From Paralvinella palmiformis (lineage: Eukaryota > Annelida > Polychaeta > Terebellida > Alvinellidae), in the NCBI GenBank assembly GCA_025642065.1, contig JAODUP010000045.1, positions 1,531,001-1,595,000 on the forward strand: a stretch of DNA of 64,000 bases, written 5' to 3'. This document shows positions 1-12,010 of this stretch, piece after piece. The notes below the pieces were generated by a model. The model had not been told where the DNA came from, searched no databases, and saw only the letters and a list, made by a program, of their open reading frames with translations. The position numbers and the translations under genes are program-made. Every line of letters starts with the position of its first letter. The stretch's first letter is position 1.

Positions 1-152
1 ATGTATGACGCTTTGCATCTTATTTGGAAGGCTATCATCACGCGCCTGAAGTACGAACCAGGCGATGAGTCTGCTCTTGTATCTTTTCCATTTGTTCTCG
101 ATCACCTTGTTTATTTGCGGCAGTTCGCCCGGCGTCAGGATCCTATCTGACA
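1..152 (-). other. Open minus-strand frame at window edge, unidentified
   Basis: On the minus strand a frame stays open for about 50 codons from 152 down to the window edge (peptide includes ILTPGELPQINK and SRLIAWFVLQAR). Its GC content is higher than the flanking DNA. It could be the edge of a coding exon or of a transposon ORF continuing to the left. No family was recognised. The following 300 bases (to about 430) show nothing identifiable. Confidence 0.25.
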
Positions 153-469
153 CGCAATAGGTATACACCCCCCCGCATGCTGAACGTGTTCCCGTTACAT
201 TCTACGGGGTCGATTTTTTAAACTTCAAAGTTTCCTCGAAAACTAATTTATCAAAAACGGCACACTCACATTCGGAATAAAAATTCAATTAGTTCAAATT
301 AATTTTTTCAGAGAAGTAAGGGTTATCATGCTATATTCCTTACAACCTGATATCAATTACTCAGTCGCCGTCTGATGTTTTGGTATAACAAAGGAACTGC
401 GTTATTTATTTTCACAGAGCAGACCCATAATCTGATAATATCCAAAAAAGAACGTGGAACGATGATTAC

Positions 470-1310
470 TGTTGTTTTTGGTTCACTTTTATAACCGAAA
501 AAAAAAATGGAACGGAAAGGCATTTATGCTTTTTATGTTCAGCGATATTTTCGAATCCAGAATTGAAGTCTTCTAAACTCGACGAACAATTTAATAGAGT
601 ACATATATGGTGGTATTAAGGCTGAAAACAACAAAGAAGCACTCCAGGGTAAGCGTTTTGGCCGTCAAGAAATTCTACCAAAGTTAGGATTTATACCAAT
701 TGGAAAGCCTCTCCTTGAAACATCCTATATAACGTTGCCTATCAGGTCGGCAAAGAGAGGAAAAAACTTCATACAATCGTTGAAGAGTTAGTGAAGGAAG
801 CCCTGGGTTTTTGAAGTTGTCAAGAACATTCTGGAGAAAGATGCGGCAAGGTTGATGGCATAAGTACCAATGTCTGACGATGTCACCAGGAACAGATTTG
901 TTGATATGACCCAGGATATATTGGAGCAGGTAATCGATGATATCAAGGCGAGTCCTCTGAAAATATTACTGCAACTGGACCAATCTACAGATGTTTCTTA
1001 TTGTAGTCGATTAATTACTCTTATCCGTTATGTCAAGAAGGAAAAAGTCTTAGAACGCATTTTAATTTATGAACAACTGGATACTACCACAAAACACCGG
1101 ATTTATTCAACCTCGTAAAAGAATTTTTCTTGAAACATGTATTGAATAAAAATGCCATTGGCTCCATCTGTACCGATGGAGCTACGGCTATGCTAGAAAA
1201 CTGCAGCCTTCCTGAAACGAGAAGTTCCTGAGGTCCGTGTCACACATGGCCTGGTTTATCGGCATCCATTAGCAGCGAAAGCTTTACCAAAATCTGCAAA
1301 ACTATGTATT
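470..1310 (+). mobile_element. Decayed hAT transposase (SCAND3/ZBED5-like) remnant
   Basis: Conceptual translation in several frames gives, in order, a zinc-finger-like start (CFLCSAIFSNPELKSSKL, about 510-590), a piece like 'YNVAYQVGKERKKLHTI' (about 730-785), an intact stretch at 870-1118 containing DDVTRNRFVDMTQDILEQV and LLQLDQSTDVSYCSRL, then SICTDGATAML (about 1160-1195) and VTHGLVYRHPLAAKALP (about 1235-1290). This order (BED-like finger, DI-E, QLDEST, CTDGA-AML, H-L-HR-LA) is that of the hAT transposases domesticated as SCAND3 and ZBED5 in mammals. Stops and frameshifts separate the pieces, and the C-terminal dimerisation region is absent. It is a pseudogene, not an active element. 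Confidence 0.82.
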
Positions 1311-1799
1311 ATTAGCTCTATGTTTTTCAGCAATGTTGAGTCATAGCTGTAGTTGTATTCCGAAATATTTGATGATTTCCAAAATAATTCCCATTGTAAA
1401 ACTAAAATATGGCAGATTATCAGATAAAATTAATTACGGACTCGGCCAGCTATTGGCCTTGCCAATATTTTGTCTAAGCTTTTAAAAATGATTTTACTCA
1501 ATAGGTGAGAAACGTACATCTCTATACACAGGACAATCAGTTTAGTTTTAAAGTGGGACACTCAACTGATATATGAGTGTATTTACATTACATTTACATT
1601 GAATTTTATCAATCTAAATGTACAAATATCTAAGTGACTTTCCTTGATGCAAGCAATTAAAGACTGGCCGTTATTAACAAAATTATTGAATACAGGAATG
1701 TCTAATTATATTGTCAGAATTATGTTATTTTAGTATAGAAATCGGATTATTCACGTGCATTGGGATACTTATTACTCTATTTCTTTTCGGTCAATCACA

Positions 1800-1800
<1 letters not shown>

Positions 1801-1831
<31 letters not shown>
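1801..1831. repeat. (TA)n microsatellite
   Basis: Uninterrupted TA dinucleotides. The surrounding DNA (1310-2220) holds no recognisable gene; it is AT-rich with short chance ORFs only. Confidence 0.95.
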
Positions 1832-1833
<2 letters not shown>

Positions 1834-2221
1834 ATGACCTCAATGTGATTTTGAATAATACGAATATAGGTGGGGAAACAAATATATGTTGAGGAAGCAA
1901 AACAATTTGGTGTATTCCTTCACAAAGATGGTATACTTGTCGTGATGTAAAAGATAAATGAGGAAATTGTATGCTAATATAAATATATGCTTTGTAGATA
2001 ATTCCATTATTGTTCATATGGTGTTAAATGCCTCCTTTTAAAAATATTTGGTTCCAATATGAATTGTTGTCCGTTCTAGTACCAAAAAACAGCTAGATAA
2101 ACTCATGCTTTACTATAATAATAGCTTGAGAAGATTATTAAATTTGCCAACTTAGAATATAGTACTAGTGAAATACCTGTGAATTTAAACATACCATCAT
2201 TTGGAGAATTACTGGGTAAAT

Positions 2222-2223
<2 letters not shown>

Positions 2224-2262
<39 letters not shown>

Positions 2263-2281
2263 AGAGAGAGGGGGAATGCTA

Positions 2282-2313
<32 letters not shown>
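2224..2313. repeat. Two (TA)n tracts with GA-rich spacer
   Basis: Two TA runs (about 2224-2255 and 2285-2313) are separated by a short GAGA-rich spacer. They sit at the 3' side of the LINE fragment that follows. The apparent IYIYIY peptides read here are microsatellite artefacts. Confidence 0.9.
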
Positions 2314-2320
<7 letters not shown>

Positions 2321-2397
2321 TTATTAATCGAATTACTGTCGGTGATAGAATGCCTAATATATGTATATAGTTTTATTAACGAATTACTGTCTGTGAT

Positions 2398-3420
2398 AGA
2401 AATTTCTATCCAAAAATAGTTCCAAGATCTTGGAAGCAACACAGTAATGGCAATAGGCCTGTACTTATCTTTGTCTGTAATAAAACCCTTTTTGTTCTTT
2501 TTAATAGATACAATAATGGTCTCCATAAACTTACATGGTAAATAGTTGCGTAGAAATATGGCATTAAACAACATTGATAACAAACCAGTAACTATAACCT
2601 TAGAGTGTTCATACTTAAAATGTTAATATGGCCTCGAGTCAGTACCTACACTATTACCCACTTTAAGTGTATCATTTATATGTTCCACATCCAATGCAGA
2701 GAACTGTGAGAATGCTGATTGTGAGTTGACAATGTCGCTCATGATAGATTCAACATAGAGTTGATTAGGTCATACCACACCTTAGTTATATTATTTTCAC
2801 CTGTAACACCATTTATTGTTGACGCCAGTACATTATTGCCAGTACGATTCATCTTGCTAACTTCCTTCCAAAAACTGACATTATCAATTAGCAGAAGGAT
2901 AGTTGCTACAGCATCAATTCGAGCTCGATCCTCATTGGATTCGCAAAAACGCAAACATTGTTTGAATCTAGCACGAGACGAATTCATGATGTCATATAAG
3001 TGTCAAAATCTAGGCTTAGAGTTAGACTGCCAAAGCCAAAAGTCCTCCCTGGAATATGAGTGAACTGTTTTAACATAGTCACTCCACCCAGTTATGGGCT
3101 GAAAATGTCCTTTTGTTCCCACAGCAGGAATCAAATTGTGACTAAAGTCAGACAGAGCCTTAATAATACATAAATACGTATTAGCTATAGATAATTCATG
3201 ATCTGAATTATTACATGATATTTCATTGCAACTAAGCATGTCATGATCAAGAGTAATATTACACAACAACTGAGAGGTTTTATTGTGATATCCATCTATT
3301 GAAGGAGAATCGATGGAGGACAAATCAATACGTGGAATAAAATTACATTCATTAAGTTTCAATGTTTTCAGGCAAGTTTCGCAAATTGTTCACAGTTAAG
3401 AATGTCTTCTAAACACCGCT
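2398..3420 (-). mobile_element. LINE (non-LTR retrotransposon) internal fragment
   Basis: Minus-strand peptides read in order from 3400 down to 2400. First comes a linker region ending in PITGWSDYVKTVHSYSREDF and WLWQSNSKPRF (3362-3003). Next is RARFKQCLRFCESNEDRARI followed by FWKEVSKM (2987-2739). Last is the start of the reverse transcriptase, LLSMLFNAIFLRNYLP.. then ..KYRPIAIT (2583-2440). The W-Y and FWKEV motifs followed by YRPI are typical of the endonuclease-RT linker and RT block 1 of animal LINEs. The copy is broken by a few stops and ends just after block 1; the catalytic YADD part is not here. It resembles the LINE copy near 46 kb, so both may belong to one family. Confidence 0.8.
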
Positions 3421-3734
3421 GCAACCATGTTTTAAGAAGGGTTTGCTATTTATTAAAGGCTGGTGCTATTGGTCCGGACCCGGACGTACACCAAAGTAGC
3501 TATAACTCCGGCACATCAACTGCGCATGTGCATCTTCCAGAATATCCGACAGAATAAAACATACTGCCGGCTACCTGACACCTTACGAATTTTCTAAAGC
3601 TCCGGCACTCCCTGTAGAAAACTAATACATATATAAAATAGAAGAAAAAAATACGAAAAAACTCTTATATTCATAACTACTGATTTCACAAGTTCATATT
3701 ATAATTTATTAGTAAATGTAATAAGACACCATTG

Positions 3735-4040
3735 CATGTAATAAGGATTCGCAAATTTCTCGAGATCGCATATAAAATAATGAATGATATGTGTCCAGAA
3801 TATTTATCAAAACTTATCACCTTGAAAAATGTACCAATATATCTACGATCTGAAAACAATATAATAATTAAAAAAGTTGCATTCGTTCAAAAAGTTGCTT
3901 TAACTATACAAGGCCGTTTTATTGGAGTGCGTTACCTAATGATGCGAAGAAACCAAACAGTTTCTATTCTTTTAAATCTCGTATACGAGAATGGTTACCA
4001 AAGTGTAAATGTGATTTCTGTGTTTTATGCAAAATAAGTA
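3735..4040 (+). mobile_element. LINE ORF2 3'-end fragment, frameshifted
   Basis: The plus-strand frame from 3732 gives IAYKIMNDMCPEYLSKLI, like the region near the end of CR1/Jockey-type ORF2 proteins (a 'YK....P.YL..L' pattern). After a frame change near 3915 the reading continues as FYWSALPNDAKKPNSF, YSFKSRIREWLPK and a cysteine cluster CKCDFCVLCK before a stop at about 4040. The 'W..LP..........FK..L' pattern is the usual ORF2 terminus. One frameshift breaks the copy, and it points opposite to the LINE piece at 2.4-3.4 kb. Confidence 0.65.
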
Positions 4041-4560
4041 ACAAGTAATAACTAACAAATGTTTTAACTTGTTTGAATTCAAGTGAAAATTGAATGTGTG
4101 ATAATATGTCATTATATATACCCATTATAAAATTCATTGTACATACCATCGCCATATTATTTAAACAAACTTTTCTTGTCTATCTATCCCTGCCTAACCA
4201 TATAACCCGAAGTATTGGTGCAATTCTATCAAGGTAACATAAAAACAACACGGTATAAGTATCCACTTTTATTTATTATGCAATAAATAATTTATCAATT
4301 CAACCATGGCTTATATAGAGGGATCTAGTTGATAAGTTCAAGCTGAATATAATTATATTCTGCACCTGGCTAGGAATTCTAGGAAAGATGTTCAAGCGCC
4401 CCTAGCGATTTACTTTGTAAACCTAATTTGTAAATTTGTGCTATAGACTATTGCTGAAGCATTATAAATAATTTCCACTGCGACCAGCACACAATAAACT
4501 CCAGCATATTAAAGTTAATTTTAATTAATTATGTAACTGTTTTTGAGGAACGAACTAGAA
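4041..4560. other. Intergenic, nothing recognised
   Basis: AT-rich DNA with no ORF, RNA or repeat that I can identify. Confidence 0.6.
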
Positions 4561-4589
4561 TTGGGTCAGGTTATGAGCTGCCGACCTCT

Positions 4590-4654
4590 GACCTATATGA
4601 ACGATAACCATTTCCGGTTTCTTAGCGAAAATGAAATTGTCAAAAGAGGTAAGA
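4590..4654 (+). other. Possible promoter and first exon of an unidentified gene
   Basis: A GC-richer stretch contains the pyrimidine-rich 'ccatttccggtttctt' followed by an ATG at 4631 reading M-K-L-S-K-E and then a good donor (gag|gtaaga, donor at 4649, phase 0). A phase-compatible acceptor-bounded stretch occurs at 8429. No family was recognised, so this is only a candidate start of a gene with one small first exon. It could equally be chance. Confidence 0.25.
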
Positions 4655-4659
4655 AATGT

Positions 4660-6270
4660 CATAGTTATTTCGAAATTGTAAGTTAATTGTTTTGTATATT
4701 CGCTGCCACGTAGTTCTTGACTTAATCATATGTGATGGTATTGGGAAGAACAGCCCAGTATGCGTTCATTAAAATATGACATGTGAGATGGTTGTCCCAC
4801 ATATGACATGCAATGAATGAATCAATCAATGAACGATAGAATGAGAATCATCAAATCACACAAAATCAAATGTTGAAATGATCATTCAAGAAATAGTTGA
4901 GTATAATGATATGTGTTAATGTCAGATTTATTGATTTAATTTATTCAGAACTCATATATGTCAGTATTACATTCAGTAGTTGTAAAACGACAATATTATT
5001 AAGTATAAGAGTAGAAGTTTGAGAATAACAAATAGATCCCCTACTTATTAAGTTATTTCAATATTTGCCATGTCACTTCCCAAAATAAGTGAGAATTAAA
5101 AAGTTTGTATTGAAACAAGTCTCAATATAATGAAGATTCAAGTGAGTTTATCCCCACTAATTTCTGCCATCTCTAGAAACTCGATATTGTCTTAAAGTGG
5201 GTAAATGTTTACATACAGTGATACACACCAGATACTTAGATCTACACTTTTGGACTTAATAAACTCACTCAGTTTTTTGGAATTTTTATTGCACATTCAC
5301 CATTTTAATGTGTAAGGCTATAAAACATGGCTGTTAGTGTTACTGAATCTTTCATTATCCCTAATGTCTAATGGGTCAATAAAAATGTATTAATATAAAT
5401 GAACATATAACAGCAGCATTTAAACTTGCCTACTGGATGTTAACATCTGAAGAATATCCACTGTGTAAATGCATTATTGATATGAAAAATAGAGGCTTCA
5501 GTGAAGTGCTCAGTGACAAATACTGGAAAATATAATTATATCACTGCAGTTACAAGTTCTTTAAAAAAACTGCATTTGTTGCAGGTGAGACAGTTTGGCC
5601 ATTTCAATAGTTTATTTACAATTTACAAAGCTATCAGTAGCAATAAAGCTGAATATCTGTGTGATCTCTGTCTATTAGAAAGTTGTTATGAAAACTCAGG
5701 TTATCAATTGTGATAATACTGCAGATAGTTGGCTCTTAGCTCCATAATATGATGATTATGCAAAGGGGTAGCAGTCCTCACTTTGCGGTCACCATAGAAC
5801 ATTAGAAATTTTGAAAGGTTTAAATATATTTTAAAGACTTGTCTGTTTCAGATTGTTTTCACTGATAAATATTATTGATTGTTAAAAATTATAATTAGGT
5901 TTTAGTTTCATCATATTTGGAATACTGTTGTACAACACCTTTGAATACTCCCACCAATAAGGGTGTTTTAAATAATCTTCATTATTATTTTTATGGTTTT
6001 CATTGTTTTGATAATTTTGAGTGTCCATAAATAGATTTTTTTTAATTGGTTGACCAGTTTAAGATGCCAGATTTAAAAACAAAATGTAGTACACAAAAGA
6101 TTATATTATACTGTGATGGAGGGCATCTATTGCATGAGGGGATTTGAGATTAGCATATCAAGTGATTAATATTCTGTTTGATATTCCTAAATTTGTAATT
6201 ACACGTTTTTTTTAAATCAAGTGGTGTCTAAGAAATGTAACAATAAACCCTTATCATAGTCTGATGTGAA
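4660..6270. other. Non-coding, nothing recognised
   Basis: AT-rich, with short chance ORFs only. One frame at 5501-5713 is open for about 70 codons after a ttgcag, but it has no recognisable domain and no good donor, so I do not call it. Confidence 0.6.
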
Positions 6271-6282
6271 AACAAGACACCG

Positions 6283-6545
6283 TAGAGCCCTGATAGCACA
6301 GTTAGTTAGAGCGTAGGACTCATAACCGAATGGTCGTATGTTCGAGGCTCCGTTAGCTGCAATGCTGTCATGTGGTAACTGGTTCACTCGTCCATTAAAA
6401 AATGAGATGTGACAGGACGCGATGGCTATTTGTTTGAGTAACGCTTTGCACCTGTAATGGCAGCATGCATTGTATACTCCCTTGGGAGATATGTGCTGGG
6501 TGGAAACAGGTCTTGGAGTAGCTGAATAGGGCACTATATAAAAAT
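6283..6545 (+). mobile_element. tRNA-derived SINE with ATT tail
   Basis: The head reads like a tRNA gene: a box A-like 'agcacagttagttagagcg', an anticodon-loop-like ggactcataaccgaa and a box B-like gttcgaggctc. An unrelated body of about 180 bp follows, ending in gcactatataaaaatcac and an ATT-repeat tail. This layout (pol III promoter head, body, simple tail) defines a SINE. The minus-strand ORF over it is a shadow. Confidence 0.75.
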
Positions 6546-6549
6546 CACA

Positions 6550-8000
6550 TATTATTATTAGAATAAAGGGAGTGGTTCATATTGATGTTACACATTTAGA
6601 CAATATATTGCGGTGTGACATCTAAGGTCATAGTCAAAGGTTTGAATCTCAGAAATGTTGTTATGTATAGGTTTCTTATGAACTACAGAAAATTGCTGTT
6701 GACTGCAAACTGTGGCACCAAGTAGTTATCTTGGAGAATTCCCTGTGATGTAATTTATTTGGGTACAATTGCTATTAATAAATCAGCATTTTTGTTTGCT
6801 GCCTACATAGACATTAGTGTATAGAGAGAAGATAAAAAGGGCTCCATCACTTGTATTGGATTCAGGATCAACTTGTGTCTTGATCAGTGATTGAGTAGGT
6901 GTCGATGTTCAGCTCTATTTCATAAACAGTGATAAATGTCATCAACCTTTGTATGAGTATATGATTTAGAAATAAACATTCGTTGTGAGGATCATTGAGA
7001 TTATAAAGGTAAGTCACTAAACTACTGGAAGAACTTGTTTCAACCTTGGACTTACAGCAACACCATCCAAGTGCCAGTGGAAACCCCACTGAAGTTACAG
7101 AATTTTGCTATTCAGGATCAGACCACAGAAAGTACACACAATTTGACACCAATGTTATCATACAAGTACTGCTGTTAAATGAATGAGAAATATTTCATCA
7201 TTCCACATCTGTTTAGAATTACGTTTAAATATGTAAAATTACTTGCTTTCATGTGTTTTCCATATGGTTCGGAAATAATAAATGGTGTTAAATTAGTTAG
7301 ACCTACTGTCTAGTAGGCTCACATTGTTCCCCTTTCCAGTTTTCTTGATCTCAGGTACATATTGTTCAATTCGGAGGGTTTTTCCTTGAGAAATGAGTTT
7401 TCTTTGTATGAAACTGGGCATCCTGTTCGTTAGGTGAATCATTTGCAAAAATGGTGTAGTTAGTGAAGTGAGCCACTTTCCTTTTTTGCCATTGATCCTT
7501 CATCTGCCATGTTCACTTCATTAAAAAAAACCACTAAGATTAAATTATATTTAAAAATATATAAAATACTGTGGTGTTCCATCAGCCTGTCAAGTTGTAG
7601 CTACCTGTGTCAGTGGGTTAACAACCTTGTTAAATAACACATTGGGAACAAAAAGTATGCAGATCTAGTCTAGAGATTCTCATCTACTGAACACATTGTT
7701 ATCTTTATCTAGCCACTGTTAATGTGGGAAAGAACAATAGAATCTTGCAAAAAGTACAACATAACATCATGGAGAACCATTAACATCTACATTCATTACT
7801 GAACCCTATAATGAAAATGTGAAGTATTGTAATAAGGTAAGCTCATACTGCTATAATGATCAAAAACTGTTTTTTCTGATGCTAAACTCCTTATATGGTT
7901 GTAGTTGCCATATAAGTGTTTACAGAAATTATGACATTCATAATATATTACTGATCAACTGGTGCTAGCCTATTCAAGCTATATTAACATATTTACCTTG
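6550..8000. other. Non-coding, nothing recognised
   Basis: No credible exon, RNA gene or repeat seen. Only short ORFs of random length occur. Confidence 0.55.
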
Positions 8001-8199
8001 TTCAATAAACATGTCGGGGTGCCTCTGTGTCTAACAGTAGCATGTTGGACTACAGGTCACTACCACCATGTTCGAATCTCAGGGTGGGCATGTCTGAAGG
8101 GTGTTTCATCTTTTACTTCGCTTCATTACCTTTGGAGGTCGTACAGCCCATTTAGCCTACCATGTGCACAAAAGTGGTCGTAAATCATCTTCAATAAAC
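8001..8199 (+). mobile_element. SINE family A, copy 1 (with target-site duplication)
   Basis: Head with 'agcatgttggac', box B gttcgaatctc, then a body with ctgaagg-tgtttcatctt, cctttggaggt, catttagcctaccatgtgca and caaaagtgg-cgtaaa. The element is flanked by the 10-bp direct repeat ttcaataaac (8001-8010 and 8190-8199), a target-site duplication. The same body recurs at 15.6, 48.4, 53.3, 58.4 and 63.5 kb. Confidence 0.85.
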
Positions 8200-8209
8200 C
8201 ATCTTTGGA

Positions 8210-10135
8210 AAGAATAGCAAAACAGATATTAGATTGTAATGCTAATAATAAGCAATATTTATATATATATTTACTGTTTATTATATATATATATACACAC
8301 AGGTTATGGGTTAGAATCCAGCTCAGACCTGTGTTTGTAGAATATATAACCCTTGTATTAACGGCACTGAGGCTGAACTACTGAACTCAACATCTATGTA
8401 TAGAAGTAGCTACATTTTCTGGTTTTAGGTGATTCACAAGGTGGCAGCACTGAATGATACTACCTTGTATGAATTACAATATGATGAGACCCACTTATCT
8501 GTAGTTCTAATTTGGTAGTAGTAGATTTGATGATTCCAAAATTTATAACTCGCAGATATTTTAGGAAACGGTTCACAAAGAGAATTGAATGAATCTATGT
8601 CACAGCAAAAAGTTGGTAATATCAATCACATCCTTTCCTTCCATGTTCACTGATTTGCTGGATTCAGCAATAAAACCTATGGGATCCTTTAAATGTGCCT
8701 TAGTTATCACTCTTGCATTTATCAGGTTTCCTTGGTTTTAATCTTGGAAGTAACTGCGCAGATGCTTGTTACCTTTACAGTTTTTACACTATGCTCTAGT
8801 CATCAATGCAGTTTATCCATTATTTCTGCATATTCCTGGATCTTGTATTTTGTAATTATATGGTTATTATTAATCAGTAAAAAATATTTATTCAAAATCT
8901 GTTATTACATGTGATAAATAATAAATCTTGAATACCTTTACAATTGAATTGGAAATATTTCTGAACAATCACAAATCTTCCATGTTTATAATGAGCATGA
9001 ATGTTGGCATTGTTGGTTTCAACTGAAACAACAACAAAATAACTAGGGGCCATATTTCTCTCATATAATACCGATATAGAATGAAATTACTTTAGAATTA
9101 TGCAGCATCAGTTGTTTATTGTTTTGCACAGTTATTATCACTGATGAAGTAGTCTGCTAGTCAGTACACTTGGGAAGTCAAACCCACCAACAATTGTTGG
9201 TTGGAACCCAGAGTGCCTATGATTTGATTGAGCCATAAAATGGTTCTTTTCCTATGGTGATTATTTGTTGACTAAATAATGGCGGATCATAAGAATATAA
9301 GACTTGTCTTACTTTAATTGTTTTCAAGTAGTAAATTCCTGGATAAACTGATAAACAATTATCTTAACAAATTCTGCTATCTATGATGATAAAGTTCAAA
9401 TTTAAGTGACACTACGTGATTTAGTCAACACACAATTCCCTAAACATTATGATATAGTGATCTGTGAAATGTAAGTCAGCATTTGAAAAGGAAGTTTTCA
9501 GTGTACTCTGCTTGTCAACAATCTTGGGAGTGGATACTCTGACAGTTTCCAAGTTATTTTCTATAAATAAATACTGGTACTGGTGTACAATTTTTTGAAA
9601 ACTGGAGTACACTGCATGTATAGTTAATATGATTCAAAAGTAAAAACAGAATCATCTATTCCTGATGTGTATTTAACATCCATGATAGTAGCACCAAATG
9701 ACTGTCATAATAAATGTTCTCTTGGTAATCTAATTATAAATGAATACACATCACCTGAACTGTCATCTGTATACTGAGATTGTGAAAATATGATATCTGA
9801 TATGCATGTCATGGATTGACTATAACAGTACAAGTTTGTTAAGCATGACACACACACAAGACTGTTCAGACATTACACCATCTCAGCATGAAGTTTCCCT
9901 TCTGGAATTAGCCCCCAGATTAACCATCCAGATTTTAACTCTCAGTTTGTGTTTATGTGTGTTAGTGCCTTATTCCACACTGCTAAAACACATACACACA
10001 AACTAATAGTAATCTAAAACACATCGAGTTAACCAATACCAGATTGATATACAAATTTTATTTTGCGTTAATCATAATGACTTTACAAGGAATATTATCT
10101 GGATCAAAACACTGTCTGTGTGTGTGTGTGTGTGA
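8210..10135. other. Non-coding with one weak exon candidate
   Basis: Mostly featureless AT-rich DNA with a short TA/CA tract near 8262-8302. At 8429-8512 a good acceptor (ggttttag) opens a phase-0 stretch reading VIHKVAALNDTTLYELQYDE up to a stop. It could join the candidate exon at 4631, but there is no clear family match. Nothing else was recognised. Confidence 0.4.
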
Positions 10136-10141
10136 ATAAAT

Positions 10142-10627
10142 GGACGTTTTGGCCAGCTATTTTTTGAAGCTAGGACGTTTTGGCCAAATACTATTTTTTA
10201 TCTCAAAATGACATAAAAAGTGAACAAATATAATATCTAGTTTTTATCATCTCAAAATGTACATTTATGACATAAAAGCAAAGTCATTTCATGTTTTATT
10301 TATAGGCATGTGTGAATTACAAATGATTAACAAAATGATCAAATGTTAATGTTTTGATTTAGGTTCTATATTTAATTGAAGTTTAATTCTCCATGGCTTC
10401 TCACAGTTACATATATTATATAGTGGCATATATTAGCTAACTTATGTGTCCTTGTTAATTGTTTAAATTGTATATGGTTTGGGATCCTGATTGTGTATTT
10501 TACTATATGTTTATTGTGCAGGTTACTGTATTCATCTCCTAACTGGAAGTTGTATTAATAAAATAACAAATAAAACAAATTTGTCCAAAACGTCCTATCT
10601 TCAAAAAATGGCTGGCCAAAACGTCCT
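10142..10627. mobile_element. MITE-like element with about 47-bp terminal inverted repeats
   Basis: The left end (10142-10188) and the reverse complement of the right end (10580-10627) match over about 47 bp with few differences. Each end contains the motif ggacgttttggcca twice, separated by a ttttttgaag spacer, so the repeats are themselves built of direct sub-repeats. The interior is AT-rich with no ORF. This is a non-autonomous DNA transposon; the superfamily is unclear because no unambiguous target duplication is visible. Confidence 0.85.
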
Positions 10628-10639
10628 AAATTCGTGTGT

Positions 10640-12005
10640 TAGTAGACACACACCTTCATAAAAATAAGCCTTGTTTCACATACAACTAATTATGTTATAT
10701 TTACGTTATTAAACTGTCATTATAATGTACTATTATTATTATTAGACGACCTATTATCATAACCTGACAGATGTGGTGATTGTTATTGCGACACTCACCA
10801 TGACCTTATTGTGTAATACTCACCATAACGATGACAACAAAATTATTTAAGTTGTTTCCATCATTAGTTTTTGTGCTAATATTTCTGTAACCATTACTCA
10901 CTCACTCACTCATTTACCTCTACTATTTTGTTACTATGGGGAGAATCAGGTGAAATAATTATACACCAGGTGAATTATGTTGAGATCTGTATACTTTTGA
11001 GAGCATTATGTTTCTAACCATGATGTGTAATGACGTGAGAACTTTTATATAATATATAGTATTGTGTTAAACTTAAAGGGTCATGTACAGTACTTGTGCA
11101 GTAATATGTTGTTGTTTTTTTTGCATTAAATTCACTAGCAGACCATCTGAATTACTAGGTATTTTACGTAGATCAAAGTTTATATTATAAGTAGCGCCTA
11201 TATGCGCTTCAGATTAGTATATTCATGGGACTACATGAAAACCAACAACCTTTGCCGAAAAGGCTGTGGAGCTTATGTGAAATAGTTCTAACCATGTCTT
11301 TCTGTTAGGCTCTCAATGGTCTCGATGTAAATTTTCTGTTCCCTAGTTTTTATTGTCCAATTTTTTAGTTATATTCTCCACAACACCAGTTACATATACA
11401 GAATTTCTGCTGCCCATTATAAAATGTTATTTCTGAAGATAACATCATTGTTTGTTTTACCTCAATGTAATAATAATATCATTATATCATATTTGTATCA
11501 TGACCCATATAGACGTTCTAATCTGTAAGAATGTTACTCTAAGATATTAAAGATCCATGTTTACTGATAGTTAATTTTTATTGATCAATAAACACCTATA
11601 TAATCCATTCTACCTTATGAACGTCTTACCTGAAGTAACGTAGGAAATAAAGTAGGCCCCAGTTATAACGCGAGACAGATTAAGGTCGGGTGGGCAATAA
11701 TAGAGAGTCCATATATTCACCTCGTTTTGCACCATCCTTGAAGATTCCATATAACTGTTTATATCATAAATGTTCTCTGTAAAATTGCGCAACAAGTAAC
11801 AGCCATGTTAGATTGGTGATGTTCATCCACCAGAAATGGTGCATGTTTTTAAGATGAAGGTAGCAACTGATACAATATGATCAAAGCAGAGGCTTTTTAT
11901 ACACAAACTATTATTCCTAATTGCAATAAATGAAACATACTGTGAATTAACAAACAAAATCAAACTTATTTAGTGGGTGGAGTCACACAATAAATGGGGG
12001 TTGTG
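10640..12005. other. Intergenic, with a small inverted match to the 12-kb repeat
   Basis: No exon recognised. A short stretch near 11650-11690 (taggccccagttataacgcg) resembles, in reverse complement, the cggtataacaggggcctact segment of the 12-kb duplication, suggesting a shared older repeat. Confidence 0.5.
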
Positions 12006-12010
12006 ATTGG

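Noticed and set aside
2179..2370. ORFs with long IYIYIY runs on both strands
   Set aside because: They are translations of (TA)n microsatellites; only the part of the minus-strand ORF beyond the repeat has real (LINE RT) content.
6283..6360. Possible functional tRNA gene
   Set aside because: Boxes A and B are present, but I see no acceptor-stem pairing, and the head continues into a SINE body with a simple tail. The same reasoning applies to the other tRNA-like heads in the window.
6217..6534. 105-codon minus-strand ORF
   Set aside because: It lies almost wholly on the antisense of a tRNA-derived SINE; the SINE explains the sequence.
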